NCBI RefSeq assembly: GCF_963678635.1
Contig: NC_087068.1
Span: 34,731,436-34,795,435 of the forward strand
Direction of reading: 5' to 3'
Length of the DNA stretch: 64,000 nt
From: Symsagittifera roscoffensis
Lineage: Eukaryota > Xenacoelomorpha > Acoela > Convolutidae
The notes under the pieces were generated by a model. It saw only the letters and a program-made list of their open reading frames with translations. It was not told the DNA's origin and did not search any database. Each line of letters opens with the position of its first letter. Within the stretch, counting starts at the first letter, position 1. The translations under genes were made by a program, and so were the position numbers. Positions 20,804-30,472 of this stretch are shown piece by piece.

Positions 20804-21781
20804 TCAATCAAAACTGACGGTCTCCACACCCCTGCTGAACATAAAGGCTAGGCGCATACTGAATAGGTATCTTGGAAACACCAGATACAATGTCAGTAAC
20901 AGGTAGATTGACATACATAAGAGGTCCTGAATGAACGTGTCGAAGACCGTCTTCCCCGTGGAGAAAATCCCGTCCATGTGTTTCTTTTCCCAAAGTGGAA
21001 AAGTCACAGAAATTAATACGTTTTTCTTGTTCTTAAGTTTCTCGTGGCCTGGCTCAAGTTGTTTCTGTATGAACTCCCGCATCTGCTTTATCAATGGGAG
21101 CCGTGCCATTTTTTGTTTCGTCTGGTCAGTCACGCTCTCTAGCTTTGGCGTCAGGAATGGCCATCTTCCCCTCTCTTGAGATACACCGTTGAATCCAATT
21201 GTTTCTCCGCACACGCCATATTCCACCGATCATGTATGGGCCGCCATGAGCTACTCTTAGAGTCTACAGTCGTGAGCTCCATGCTCCAGAACCATAAAAC
21301 CGCGGTCAAGTGGTTGATCACATGATGGTTGCCCGTTATTTCCGGCTTGAACTTGAGTTGTGTGGCCAGATTTGACCTCCAGACATAACAGGTCATCCTA
21401 CACAATCAAGATATTTGCCAGTTCATAGAAGCCTCTCAGGGCATGAAACACGTACGCACAGGCCGCTGCCACTTCTGATTTCAGGAGTCTCGGTTTTTTC
21501 GGTTCCAGCTCCCAGTACGGAGCAGCCATCAGCATACGCAGTCCGATGCCTTCCGCTATCAGGACTAAAATAGCGCACACGAATTGAAGAGCAGGCGGCA
21601 TGCTCGCGTATCCTGGCGACGAACTGAATACCACCCTCGTCTTCGATTCAGTCTGACCGCCACCAATTCCTTTATTTCGTACATCGAGGCGAACAATGTT
21701 CTTTGGCGTGGGCTCTTCTCTTGGCAAGGCCTGAAGTCCAGCCGCGTGCAGGTGGTCATCCATCCCTGCAAACAGAAACAA
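20804..21781 (-). pseudogene. Upstream-central part of the large decayed block
   Basis: Frames 21781-21398 (MDDHLHAAGLQALPREEPTP, later VCAILVLIAEGIGLRMLMAA), 21405-21151 (NHHVINHLTAVLWFWSMELT and PIHDRWNMACAEKQLDSTVY) and 21226-20804 (RLPLIKQMREFIQKQLEPGH, then a hydrophobic stretch). Single frame changes join them. The hydrophobic runs are short and interrupted, so membrane spanning is uncertain. No family is assigned. Confidence 0.45.
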
Positions 21782-21839
21782 CTATGGTTCACATGGTGTC
21801 TCCTATTTCAACGCTAGAACCAGAGTCATCATCTGGTTG

Positions 21840-22626
21840 ACCTTAGCCCCGGCAAAAAGTACACAAGAGTCTCAGGCCAAAACAGCTTACCTGATGTTCC
21901 CGCGAAGACCGATCCCGCGACGATCACCACTCTCTCAGCTCCCGGGTCCGAGCGATCATAGGCAGCCAGTGTCTCGGCAAACTGATACGTTGCACCACCT
22001 TCTTCTCCGTATCTCGGTTCTTCCGCCTACTTCGGACATGCATAGGCAGTTTCAGAAAGTCCCACGCTCTTGGGTTCAAGAAGCTATTCTACTGCTCGAA
22101 ATTGCGCCGATATTGCCACTCTAATTCTAGCTATGCCCGTTCGGTGTTTCGGTGGCCCCGCGATCACGCATGGACTCGCCAGCTCCTTAAGGGCTCGATA
22201 GTTGACAGGACCAAAGATCGATCTCCTAGGGATGCCTGTCAGGTACGCCGTCTCTAATGTCTTTTCTCAAGAAAAATGGGCCTCGTGCGTCTTCATTTAG
22301 TCCACACAACAGTAATTGCTCAGGTCCTCATGGGAAAGGCTATTGAGCTCTAGGATCTCCATCAACTCTCGCCTGCAGGCCAATTCTTCTAAGTCCTAGT
22401 TCTTCACTCTTTCTAGGTATCTGGCGTGGCTTGCTTCCCCCGGGACCTCCGCAAAGGTATTATTCTTGTTACCTTTCTCTGCTATCACAACTGACAACAC
22501 GACTGAGCTCTGCAGCGTTGATGACCCCCTCATATCTTTTTCCTGCGATATCGAGCCCGGCTGTCTGCTCCTGCTGCTCGCTGAACTATCTCTAGAATCG
22601 GTCATTTTCCCTAACTTTTCTTCCAC
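21840..22626 (-). pseudogene. Part of the large decayed block with isolated stops
   Basis: One frame is nearly continuous for about 260 codons with only a few in-frame stops. It starts KLGKMTDSRDSSASSRSRQP, passes SIFGPVNYRALKELASPCVI and reaches TYQFAETLAAYDRSDPGAER followed by VVIVAGSVFAGTSGK. That the same frame survives so long between single-base stops is the clearest sign that the block once was one long coding sequence. Confidence 0.5.
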
Positions 22627-22678
22627 CAGACTGACTGGGAATAGAGGAAGCCTCGGAAGTGAGCCAAAAGTAAATTAG

Positions 22679-23575
22679 CTATTCTTTAGCAAAATCGCCT
22701 CTAGTGTTGACCTGCCTCTGGAAGACTTTATTGAACCATTCCACGCATTTAGGTCGATCAAATTGGATGGCATCAAGCAACCTCAAGAGCAGGATGCGGT
22801 TCATCTGGGGCTCTGCTATCACCCCATTGATCTGATGCAATCTTTGATTCATATAAATCCCATTCTGGTTCTGCTTCATTTTGAATGGTACCGTGCAGAT
22901 CGAAGGTATCGTAGGATCCAAGTAGATCCTCGCCCCCTGCAAGAGGTAGCTCACCTTCTCAGGCAATCTCATCATCTTCCTCGACTCGCCTCTAGTAACA
23001 TCGTTAGTCCGCATCATCATGGTGACCATGTGTTTTTTCCTTGCCTCCAGTATCTCCAGTTACTAGCTTACTAGCAGTTGAGGCATCGCCGCGCCTGAAA
23101 GACTCAAGATTCTTAGTTGCCAGTTTGCTCGGATCCTCGTCAGAACCTTGAGGAGACGGTCCCTTATTATCAAGTAAACCGCACCCTCGGGTATCCTTGG
23201 TTTCCTGGAATATTCCACCAAGGCTGCATCGTTAAGTTGAAGGCCGCCCTTCTTTCGAACTACGCAATCGTCCAATCTTCCTTGTGGTGTCGGTGGTATT
23301 TCCCTTCATTATTCTTCTGATAGTTTGAGACAACGGCTTTTCTCACCGGTTGTTTTCTCGACGTATGTGGCTCCCCTTCCGATGGTGGGCTTTCCGGGTT
23401 CTCGACTGCAGCCTCTCTTGCAGCTCCTTGAGATGCGAAGTTCCGATACTAACCTGGCTACCACCAGTCGATTTAGCGGGTAGTCAGGCCAGGTAGTGCC
23501 ACATTCATCATCAGATGTTTGATCCGGCTCAACTCTAGATCTCTCAAGGACGGAGTGGGTTCCGGAGGGGTCCAC
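22679..23575 (-). pseudogene. Part of the large decayed block
   Basis: Frames 23575-23309 (CGTTWPDYPLNRLVVARLVS), 23275-23063 (LNDAALVEYSRKPRIPEGAV) and 23029-22679 (VSYLLQGARIYLDPTIPSIC, then NQNGIYMNQRLHQINGVIAE and CVEWFNKVFQRQ). The last is the longest (116 codons) and looks well folded. No motif is recognised. Confidence 0.45.
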
Positions 23576-24290
23576 GTCTCTAGATCCAGGCTCATTTGTT
23601 CTTGAGCTACCCTATCGCGATTAAAACGATCGCTCGCCCTGGGTACTTTGTCAATTTCCATCTTCGACTCCGGTCCTAATTTAGCCATCAGGGGTTCAAT
23701 TGGCGTCCTCGCCTTTCGCTATTTGCCGTTCCCCATCTCTCGCTGTCGTCTCTGCAATCGCTCAAGTTCCGACTTCAGCTGGTCGCGGCTTCCTGTGGTC
23801 TTCTGCACCTTCCGGGTATGTTCCAACGGCTTTCAACATGTCCCTCTGAAACACTTGATCCCGTTCTTTCTGGGCCTTCTCCAGCTCTCTTCCCCTCTGC
23901 TGACGTCCGGGTATGCCTTCTCCGTCTGCTGAGCTCGTATACTTGACTAGGTTTGTGGCTGGACTGAACCTCGGTCCTTGTGTCTGACCTGGTCGTGAAA
24001 GAAAACTCGCCAGCATCATATTCCATGGTATTGCTCAGGCCAGGATTTCTCGCCAAGTGAAATCCTCTCCACGACAGCCATCTAATCAGTTCCTGGTTTG
24101 ATATTCCATCCCACATACATCCTACCATCAGCACCGCTTCTATTGCTGACTCTCTGTCTTCTCCTTGCGATTCTAGCTGCAAGATGGCATTCAGTATCAC
24201 CGCCATCCTCTTTTACTCCTGGGAATCATCAAGATCCCTCAGGCGCCTGTATATCTCATCAAATGTGAGCTTCTTCAGTGCCGCTGGCAT
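23473..24290 (-). pseudogene. First part of the large decayed block
   Basis: The ATG at 24290 opens a frame (PAALKKLTFDEIYRRLRDLD) that continues, after one in-frame stop, through ILNAILQLESQGEDRESAIE and NQELIRWLSWRGFHLARNPG to about 23940. It then changes frame to a Glu/Lys/Arg-rich helix (REMLKAVGTYPEGAEDHRKP-like, 24019-23762) and to FNRDRVAQEQMSLDLETWTP (23688-23473). The 24290 ATG is the last in this frame before the 28-bp repeat array, so it is a candidate start of one protein. Confidence 0.45.
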
Positions 24291-24333
24291 CGATTTTAAG
24301 AAGCAACCTACCATAGCTGAAGGTTTCTAAACG

Positions 24334-24500
24334 CTCAAGAAAATACCATACCAGTTTATCACTCAAGAGAATACCCAACCAGATTACTACTCACGAAAAT
24401 ACCAAACCAGATTACTACTCAAGAAATACCGCAGCACAGCGTGGATTGCTAGATTCCCGCTGATACTCAAAGATTGCTAGATTCCCGCTGACGTCCAAAT
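24334..24500. repeat. 28-bp tandem repeat
   Basis: Copies starting CTCAAGAAAATACC lie at 24334, 24362, 24390 and 24418 (period 28). A second 28-bp pair, GATTGCTAGATTCCCGCTGA, starts at 24444 and 24472. It separates the ATG at 24290 from the minus-strand frames at 24714-25177. Confidence 0.85.
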
Positions 24501-24713
24501 TTGATCGTCTCACTCTGATTATTTTAAAACTTAACCTTATACATGTTCCATCCTCCCCTGACTCAAAAGCCCTCTGACTACTTGAGATTCAAGCCCCAAC
24601 TCAGGACCCTTTTACCCACTCGTGACTCAAGCAATGCTCAGGTAATATTTCTTGCGTTGAAGTTCTGTTTTTTTTTTCGTTTCCACTAAGACCTCGTGTA
24701 AGTTAGCATGCAG

Positions 24714-25177
24714 CTACTGGGGATTCAATTTGCCTCTGTTCCGATCGTAAACTGGTATAGAGACTTCCTTTACTCCCTTTTTTTTTACCAGAAAGACATT
24801 TGGACGGGTCAAGGCCAGTACCACATGTTCAGGATTCACCACAATCTTTTCAACGACCTTCGTTACCAAAAAGCACAAGTAGTCGCCTGGCATCTGTGAT
24901 CCTGAGGGTGGGAACGCCGCCAGTCCTCTCAGTTCCGGTCGTCTTTGTCTGAACAGGAACTCCACATTTTGATTTTTCTTTTGAAATCCGCCTCTAGCCT
25001 GGTCTTAAAGTTCATATCTGCTGTTCTGGAGATCGCACTGGTCCTGTCTGACAAGATGAAATCAAATTTTTCTGTGATCAAGATTTTCTCCGAGTTTTCA
25101 TTCGGTATAGCAAGTTTGTTCTGGATTTTTTTCCAATAGCAAGCCCAGTTTCTTCTTGTTCCCCCTCTAGTCCACAA
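24714..25177 (-). pseudogene. Unknown minus-strand coding piece upstream of the block
   Basis: Frame 25177-24929 (NENSEKILITEKFDFILSDR, then NFKTRLEADFKRKIK) passes into frame 24965-24714 (RRPELRGLAAFPPSGSQMPG, YLCFLVTKVVEKIVVNPEHV, VKEVSIPVYDRNRGKLNP) with an overlap at the frame change. It has the same GC-rich style as the large block and the same strand, so it may be the upstream gene or N-terminal part of the same element. The AT microsatellite begins just beyond it. No family is recognised. Confidence 0.4.
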
Positions 25178-25199
25178 GATTTTCTTGTTTCCCTGAGTT

Positions 25200-25249
25200 T
25201 TTTTTATTAATTAATTTTTATTTATATATTATTTATTTATATATATATA

Positions 25250-25299
<50 letters not shown>

Positions 25300-25375
25300 T
25301 TTAATATCTATATATATATATATATATATGTATATATTTAATGTATGATATGTATTTCTTTATTTTTTTTTGGGT
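25200..25375. repeat. AT microsatellite
   Basis: Long TA dinucleotide runs (about 25240-25292 and 25311-25330) within T/A-only sequence. It marks the right limit of the GC-richer block. Confidence 0.95.
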
Positions 25376-25908
25376 TTTTAGGAAACCGACAGGAACCAGG
25401 AATTGTGAATTTTGTTTCTTTTCTGCCGTAACTGTTTGAATTTAAGGCTGTGGTGCGGCCTTATGTAGGCAGGATGGTAGGCGCTATCGCTTAAAATAGA
25501 ACTGTGGCGCCCCTCGAACAGCTTCAACCATCAAATATTGTGAATCGGGCACCAATTTCATGCGAGGAGGTGATCAGTCTCAAGGGTCAGATGAGTGAAA
25601 TTCCTGCGAAATGAGGGATCCGTTAAAGGCTACAAAAAAAATCAAAGCTCCCGAAAAAGAGATGGACTCGCTGGAGAGCGAGTAAAGAAGAAACCGCTGA
25701 AAGTCAGAGCAAGAGGAAGAAGATTCACGATAAATTGAAAGCAGAAATTTTCGCAAAAGAACTACTCTGGAAGAGACCGCGTCTACATGACGCACAGAGT
25801 CCTTTTTCTGCCCCTATCAGCCTCCTTAATATTTTATTGTTGCCGGAATGGCGCCGAAACAGTGGACAGGAATTTTAAGAATCCGTGCCTTCCATGCCAC
25901 CTAGATAA
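25376..25908. other. No supported gene
   Basis: Mixed-composition sequence. At about 25852 the string TGGCGCCGAAACAGTGGAC resembles the tRNA-Lys type primer-binding site of retroelements with a few differences, but no LTR was found around it. Confidence 0.3.
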
Positions 25909-26043
25909 ATGCGGAAGAGAGGACTGTTCAAGGTGCTGGTTGAAACCCGAATTATTCTCATAGATGCAGAGGCGAGACAAGTCTACAATAAAAGAGGCCT
26001 AGAAGCCGCAAAAGATTTGTTGCGCCATAAAATGGACACTTAA
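25909..26043 (+). CDS. Short reading frame, possible J-domain tail
   Basis: A 44-codon frame from an ATG at 25909. Residues ILIDAEARQVYNKRGLEAAK resemble the end of DnaJ J-domains (D-P-E-x-R-x-x-Y-D-x-x-G pattern), where helix III passes into helix IV. The preceding HPD motif is not seen; it would have to come from another exon, and no clear acceptor was found. Equally it may be chance. No function is claimed. Confidence 0.2.
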   Translation: MRKRGLFKVLVETRIILIDAEARQVYNKRGLEAAKDLLRHKMDT

Positions 26044-26750
26044 ACTAGAATTTTGGCTTTTCGACAAAACTATTCATGTGCTCCATAAATATAGTCCATT
26101 AGAACGTGCTAAAAATGGTAAAAATTTATCATGGGGACCAACTATTTTGCAAAATTACCCATTATAGTTGCTCCATCGTGAGTGGAACAATCCAATTTCA
26201 AGGAGGGGAACATTGTATGGAAACAGAAGTTTCTTTGTTAGTAAATTGTAAATATCATAACTTGAACTAGTTTGGCAAAGGTCATTGCTAACTTATGATG
26301 TCTGAGAACTGTCAACGCATTACATAACTTTGATAATCATGCACACGCCTTGACAGGCGTGAGAAAATTTCACTTTATATAGTGTCAGATGAAGCTGACA
26401 AAAGGTGCGAAAATCCATAATAAGGGTAAAAATCAATATTTACCCAGATTAAGGATAGAAAAGGAACAAACCGGGAACAGCAAATTAATTGAACATTCAG
26501 AGCAATCAGTTCCTTAATGAATCATTCCTTGATAAACCTATTCAATTCTAAATTCCTGTAACCATCACATAAGTCTGCGAGATGAACTTTGAGTTTAAAT
26601 ATTAGACCATTTCTAGATAATTCGAGTTTTTAATTTAACTTACACTCAATCTTTGTTCTATTCCGAGAAAGCACGTGTTGGGCTTATCCTGTATTTCCAA
26701 ACAAGTTGATTAAAATTTGGCTTTTTTATCAATCCCACCCCCTTCCGCCA
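26044..26750. other. AT-rich stretch, nothing recognised
   Basis: No coding frame, repeat or RNA motif that I can support. Confidence 0.4.
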
Positions 26751-26764
26751 CCCCCCCCCCCCCC
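26751..26764. repeat. Poly-C run of 14
   Basis: Exactly 14 C residues after CCTTCCGCCA, about 50 bp left of the duplicated gap flank. Confidence 0.9.
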
Positions 26765-26813
26765 TGGGAATTTTCACAAGTCAAATTGTGTTCGCAATAT
26801 CCGATTGTTATAG

Positions 26814-27115
26814 AAATTGACTTACTGACTAGCTACGCCATGACAAACAAATTTGCATTTCATANNNNNNNNNNNNNNNNNNNNNNNNNNNNNNNNNNNN
26901 NNNNNNNNNNNNNNNNNNNNNNNNNNNNNNNNNNNNNNNNNNNNNNNNNNNNNNNNNNNNNNNNNNNNNNNNNNNNNNNNNNNNNNNNNNNNNNNNNNNN
27001 NNNNNNNNNNNNNNNNNNNNNNNNNNNNNNNNNNNNNNNNNNNNNNNNNNNNNNNNNNNNNNNNAAATTGACTTACTGACTAGCTACGCCATGACAAACA
27101 AATTTGCATTTCATA
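26814..27115. other. Assembly gap with identical 51-bp flanks
   Basis: N bases fill 26865-27064, exactly 200. The 51 bp just before (26814-26864, AAATTGACTTACTGACTAGC...) are repeated exactly just after (27065-27115). The simplest explanation is that two contigs overlap by 51 bp and a fixed-size gap was placed between them, so no sequence may be missing. Confidence 0.9.
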
Positions 27116-27517
27116 CTCAACCTTGTTAATTTAATCGCTACACCATGAAATCGATGCGGGAGGAAACACAGCCGAATGGTCTTACGATGAATTCCAACAT
27201 AAAATTGTCAAAGTTGCTCATAATTCAATAAAAAGTTACAAAATGTTTGAAACCACTCGAGTATGCAAATTTTTGCGGTTCAACTTTAAAACTCTGTTCG
27301 ACTCGTCTCAATGAAACAAAAAGTTGGGTTATTGAAGTGCAAATGAGGTGAAAATTGCGAAAACAAATCACTTGTCTTTTTATCAAAAAATTCTTGTTTA
27401 TTCACAGTTTGAAATGGACATAGAAGCTGAAGAGATTGAGGAAGTTTCGTCTTAGCCCCTGAATTCCTGAAAGAGCTATGCACTCTAAGTGATGTCTTTC
27501 CTATAAAGCCCAGAGCC
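27116..27517. other. No supported gene
   Basis: A minus-strand frame (27648-27286) begins inside the MITE-like element to the right and is therefore unlikely to be a gene. Nothing else is seen. Confidence 0.35.
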
Positions 27518-27739
27518 GGCTCTTTTACAGTTCCCCCTTTCAAATTCAATTTTGAAAAACAAATGTACTTAACATTGTCACAATGCAAGGAAAGTTGGCT
27601 TGGTGAACAAACTGACAACGGTAAACACATTTGCTCTTCATACTTCACCTCTTAACATCTCGCGTTTAGCCGTAATAGCAGTAAAACAAACAAAAAAACC
27701 AATATTTTGAACGTTGGTTGGGGGGAGTGGAAAAGAGCC
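27518..27739 (-). mobile_element. MITE-like element, copy 1
   Basis: 222 bp bounded by GGCTCTTTTACAG (left) and GTGGAAAAGAGCC (right), which are inverted copies of each other apart from a few bases. The interior resembles, in reverse orientation, the element at 28972-29189 (shared: TTAGCCGTAA, GTAAAACAAAC, AAATTTGAA-type stretches). There is no coding capacity. A target-site duplication is not clear. Confidence 0.65.
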
Positions 27740-27977
27740 CCAAAGCCTAGTAACAAAAATCTACATACCCCTACATTTTACTAATATGACGGCTATAATT
27801 TGCTGAGGGGGCGAGGCTTTATGTAAAACACCCTAACCTTGACCACACACCATTTGCCCTTGAGGCTATTTTTTCTAATGGTAACTTTGCTTCAAATAAT
27901 ATACGAGGAGAAGGAGCATGGATAGTGATAGGCCGCCTCATGAGGTTATTTGAAGCCAATGACAATTATTTGTTTCT

Positions 27978-28490
27978 TCATGATATTAAAGTAAGCAAAA
28001 AGCGGAGGAATTTGAACAAAATGTAGACTAACTGAACTGCAGACGCACTGGATGACTGGGATCCTCTGCTCGATGCCCCACCCGATCCAACTTCGAACTC
28101 AAACAGAAACCAGTCACCGGGCCAACTGCCTCGTTGCGCTAGATGATTGCAATACTCATTTTCTGTTAGGTACGGATCCTTCTTGTCACAAACAAGCGTG
28201 TGTAAACCTTGTGTATAGTGGCACTTGATCACCATTTCGACCGACGCGCCAGTTTTTGGATCGCGGATACAATTCGGCCGTTTTTCAATGTTATTAGTCA
28301 CATACCAACCCAATAGAGGGCGCTGCTGAAAGCTCGCAACTTGCTCCTCAACTGGTTTTTGCCAGAAAAGTTTCCAGACAGCGTTTTGCATTCGGGTGTC
28401 TTTGACGCCTTTAGTCATTTTCTGTCCTGCTACAGGAGCCGGAAATTTTGGAAATGTGCCCCCTGGAGACCAATTTGGCGTTCCAGCCAT
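27978..28490 (-). CDS. Unknown 170-residue protein
   Basis: Intact frame from the ATG at 28490 (AGTPNWSPGGTFPKFPAPVA). It is the longest uninterrupted frame in the window that is not part of a recognised mobile element. Residues 35-130 are Trp/Cys/Tyr-bearing and look globular (WKLFWQKPVEEQVASFQQRP, RDPKTGASVEMVIKCHYTQG). Then comes a Gly/Ser-rich linker (GSGGASSRGSQSSSAS) and a final hydrophobic segment (LVYILFKFLRFLLTLIS) that could be a C-terminal anchor, or an intron read as protein if a donor precedes it. A donor-like GTAAGC lies about 25 bp upstream of the ATG. It is flanked by MITE-like elements. No family is recognised. Confidence 0.5.
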   Translation of the reverse strand: MAGTPNWSPGGTFPKFPAPVAGQKMTKGVKDTRMQNAVWKLFWQKPVEEQVASFQQRPLLGWYVTNNIEKRPNCIRDPKTGASVEMVIKCHYTQGLHTLVCDKKDPYLTENEYCNHLAQRGSWPGDWFLFEFEVGSGGASSRGSQSSSASAVQLVYILFKFLRFLLTLIS

Positions 28491-28679
28491 TGAAATCTTG
28501 GTTTGTGCTTACCGTCTCTTAGTTACAATCGACAGAAATTGTTATAATTGTTTTGCACGTGTCTCTATAGTGCATAGTGTAGGGTGTGAACAAAAAGTAA
28601 TCAGGAATTTTGAATTTTTTCAAACTCTCAATAACTCTAATTGAACTTAAAGATTACCAGCTGCCACCATTCACGCAAT

Positions 28680-28905
28680 TTCCATTTTTATAATATTTGT
28701 TTTACCTATTTATTTTTACCATATTTGTTTTACGGCTTTTTGCGTGATGTTATTGGTGTGAAGTACGGTGAGGAACAGACCTGTTCAAATAACTTATTCG
28801 CCCTCCAACTTCCAATAAATTATGAAAATAATAAGAAGTTTTTCAAATTTATTTCGATTTTTTGATTGGGGGGAGGGGAGTTGGGGGTAGAAAAAAGCGA
28901 CTGAC
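28680..28905 (+). mobile_element. MITE-like element, diverged or partial copy
   Basis: Interior resembles the element at 28972-29189 (TTTGTTTTACGGCTTTTTGCGTGATGTTA versus TTTTTACGGCTAAATGCGCGATGTTA region) and the right end is G-rich (GGGGGGAGGGGAG). The left terminal repeat is not recognisable. Confidence 0.5.
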
Positions 28906-28971
28906 TGTTGACAAAACTAACTTCCATCAAGGATGAAACAGGGCCGCTTGCAATTTCTAGTACAATCTTAC

Positions 28972-29189
28972 GGCTCTTTTCCAGTTTCCCCCTTTCAAAA
29001 TACCGAGTTTTATGTTTGTTTTACGTGTTTTTACGGCTAAATGCGCGATGTTACGCTGTAAAGTATGAAGAACAAATCTGTTGACAGTTATCGATTCGTT
29101 CCACATGCCAAATTTCATTGCATTATGACAACGTTGAATAAGCTTTTCAAATTTGAATTTGAAAGGGGAGGGGGAAACTGAAAAAGAGC
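28972..29189 (+). mobile_element. MITE-like element, copy 2
   Basis: About 218 bp with good terminal inverted repeats: GGCTCTTTTCCAGTTTCCCC at the left and GGGGGAAACTGAAAAAGAGC at the right. The interior is AT-rich and non-coding. With the copies at 27518 and 28680 this defines a small local family. Confidence 0.75.
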
Positions 29190-29212
29190 AAATCTTTCAT
29201 CTGCTAGTACAA

Positions 29213-29690
29213 TCAGTTGGTCTTCATAAACTTCACCAATTCATTTTCGTCGTTCGGAGCTTTTTGTTTCGTAAAATGAAATTTAACTCCTCCTCCATTT
29301 GAATTTAGCATCTTTTTCATGGCGCAAAGATGGGAGTATCGGGAACGTAAAAGTTGAGAGCCTAAACTTTTGTGCATTTTTTTCAGGATGCTCTTCATTT
29401 CTTGTTGAGGAGTTTGAGTGTTTTTACCGTATAACGTTCACATTTGAAATTCAAAACTACGGCTAAGGATAAACTGAGGACCACCAATTTTGTGCATTTT
29501 GGTACCAATCATGGTGGTCCATGATAGTGCGGTGTAGTTCTTCCCGGTTGGGCTGGCGGTGATTGGACCTACCCCGGTGGGCCTTGCTGACCTGGTATAA
29601 GTTTTGATCTGTCGGGTTGGTATATGTACTTATATTACCAGCTCGATGCATGGGAGCAAATGCTTCCAATATGGCAACAGTAGTTATCAA
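29213..29690 (-). other. Two short unassigned reading frames
   Basis: Frame 29690-29463 (AFAPMHRAGNISTYTNPTDQ, then EELHRTIMDHHDWYQNAQNW) and frame 29398-29213 (basic N-terminus, VKFHFTKQKAPNDENELVKF) have protein-like composition, the first with several Trp and His residues. They may be exons or remnants. No family is recognised, and neither has clear splice borders. Confidence 0.25.
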
Positions 29691-29805
29691 ACGAGTATTT
29701 ATTGTCTGCCAACGTTACTCGCTACATTTCCCAGTGCTTGAAAACGTAAGAGCGGAACTTTTAAAGCACGTAAAGACAGGCTTTGGGGGTCCCCCAAATT
29801 TCATG

Positions 29806-30450
29806 GGTTGTGCTTGCCGTTGGCGTTGAAAGCCGCTGGACTTACGTATTGATCAGTTTTCTCACAGTTTTTCGGTTGGCGACTTCTGTTATCCGCAGAG
29901 TACCTGTGTGTGTATGGCCGATTGGACTTGTGTTCTACTGATGAATACTTCAAAGCAGGCTATTTGTGGAAAAATTGCGACTCGAAAAATTGCGAATGGA
30001 AAAAGTTAGCTAGGCGAATTGCTTCCCTTCAAGAAACGTGATTCGTAGTAATGGCACAATAATTGAATTTCAAAAAGTGTTTTACCTCGTAAGCTGAAGT
30101 TGTTAGCACTATTAACGCGCCATCTAATGAAAAAAAAAGTGTGGGTTTTTTTTGAAGGGGTTCGCCTATGTAAAAGAGCCAGTTCTAGTTTTTCTATTCA
30201 AAATGTTCTACTTTTCAACTAGCAAGTTTTGAATTGCTTTTCTGTCAGAAAGAACTGATGCAGTCGACTCAAACTGTAAAAATATTTTTTTTTGGTATTT
30301 TTTATTTAAATCAAAAATGTGTAAAGGTTGCAATTTGTTAATTTGGGATAATTATATTTTGTTAAGTTTCCAGTTTTAGGTTTCCAATCCGCCTGAGACA
30401 TCTCCACAATTGAAGTGAGATAGGTTAAGAGATACTTGTAGGATAGTAGT
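29806..30450 (+). repeat. Dispersed repeat A, copy 1
   Basis: Matches 36947-37725 in the same orientation, starting GCTTGCCGTTGGCGTTGAAAG and ending GAGATACTTGTAGGATAG-type sequence. Identity is high at the left (about 29810-29970) and lower with indels later. No coding content. The second copy directly abuts repeat B copy 1. Confidence 0.85.
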
Positions 30451-30472
30451 ATATGTTGGTTGAATTCAGCCC

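Larger units (their letters stand above)
16059..25177 (-). pseudogene. Large decayed coding block of unknown family
   Basis: For about 9 kb the minus strand carries protein-like sequence in a chain of frames, broken about every 200-500 bp by single stops or frame changes. GC content is higher than in the flanks. The upstream two thirds (19.9-25.2 kb) are rich in Trp, Pro, Tyr and Arg and look like globular protein; 18.7-19.3 kb is Lys/Glu/Ser-rich and probably disordered; 16-18.2 kb is mixed. I found no reverse transcriptase, integrase, RdRp, helicase or protease motif. Possible sources are an old viral integration, an unusual large retroelement, or a lost host gene without introns. The family is not recognised. 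Confidence 0.5.

Noticed and set aside
16059-24300. Plus-strand frames (for example 19423-19695, 20021-20281, 21837-22124) as genes
   Set aside because: They are shorter, rich in Ser/Leu/Arg as expected opposite a coding strand, and do not connect with each other; the minus strand gives the continuous chain.
16059-25177. Assigning the block to a named virus family
   Set aside because: Some pieces look like a capsid-type structural protein, but no diagnostic motif such as an RdRp core was found, so a family name would be a guess.
26717-27079. Open frames spanning the N gap
   Set aside because: They consist mostly of unknown residues and are created by the N run.
27286-27648. 120-codon minus-strand frame as a gene
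   Set aside because: Its first third lies inside the MITE-like element 27518-27739 and the rest has no protein-like signal.
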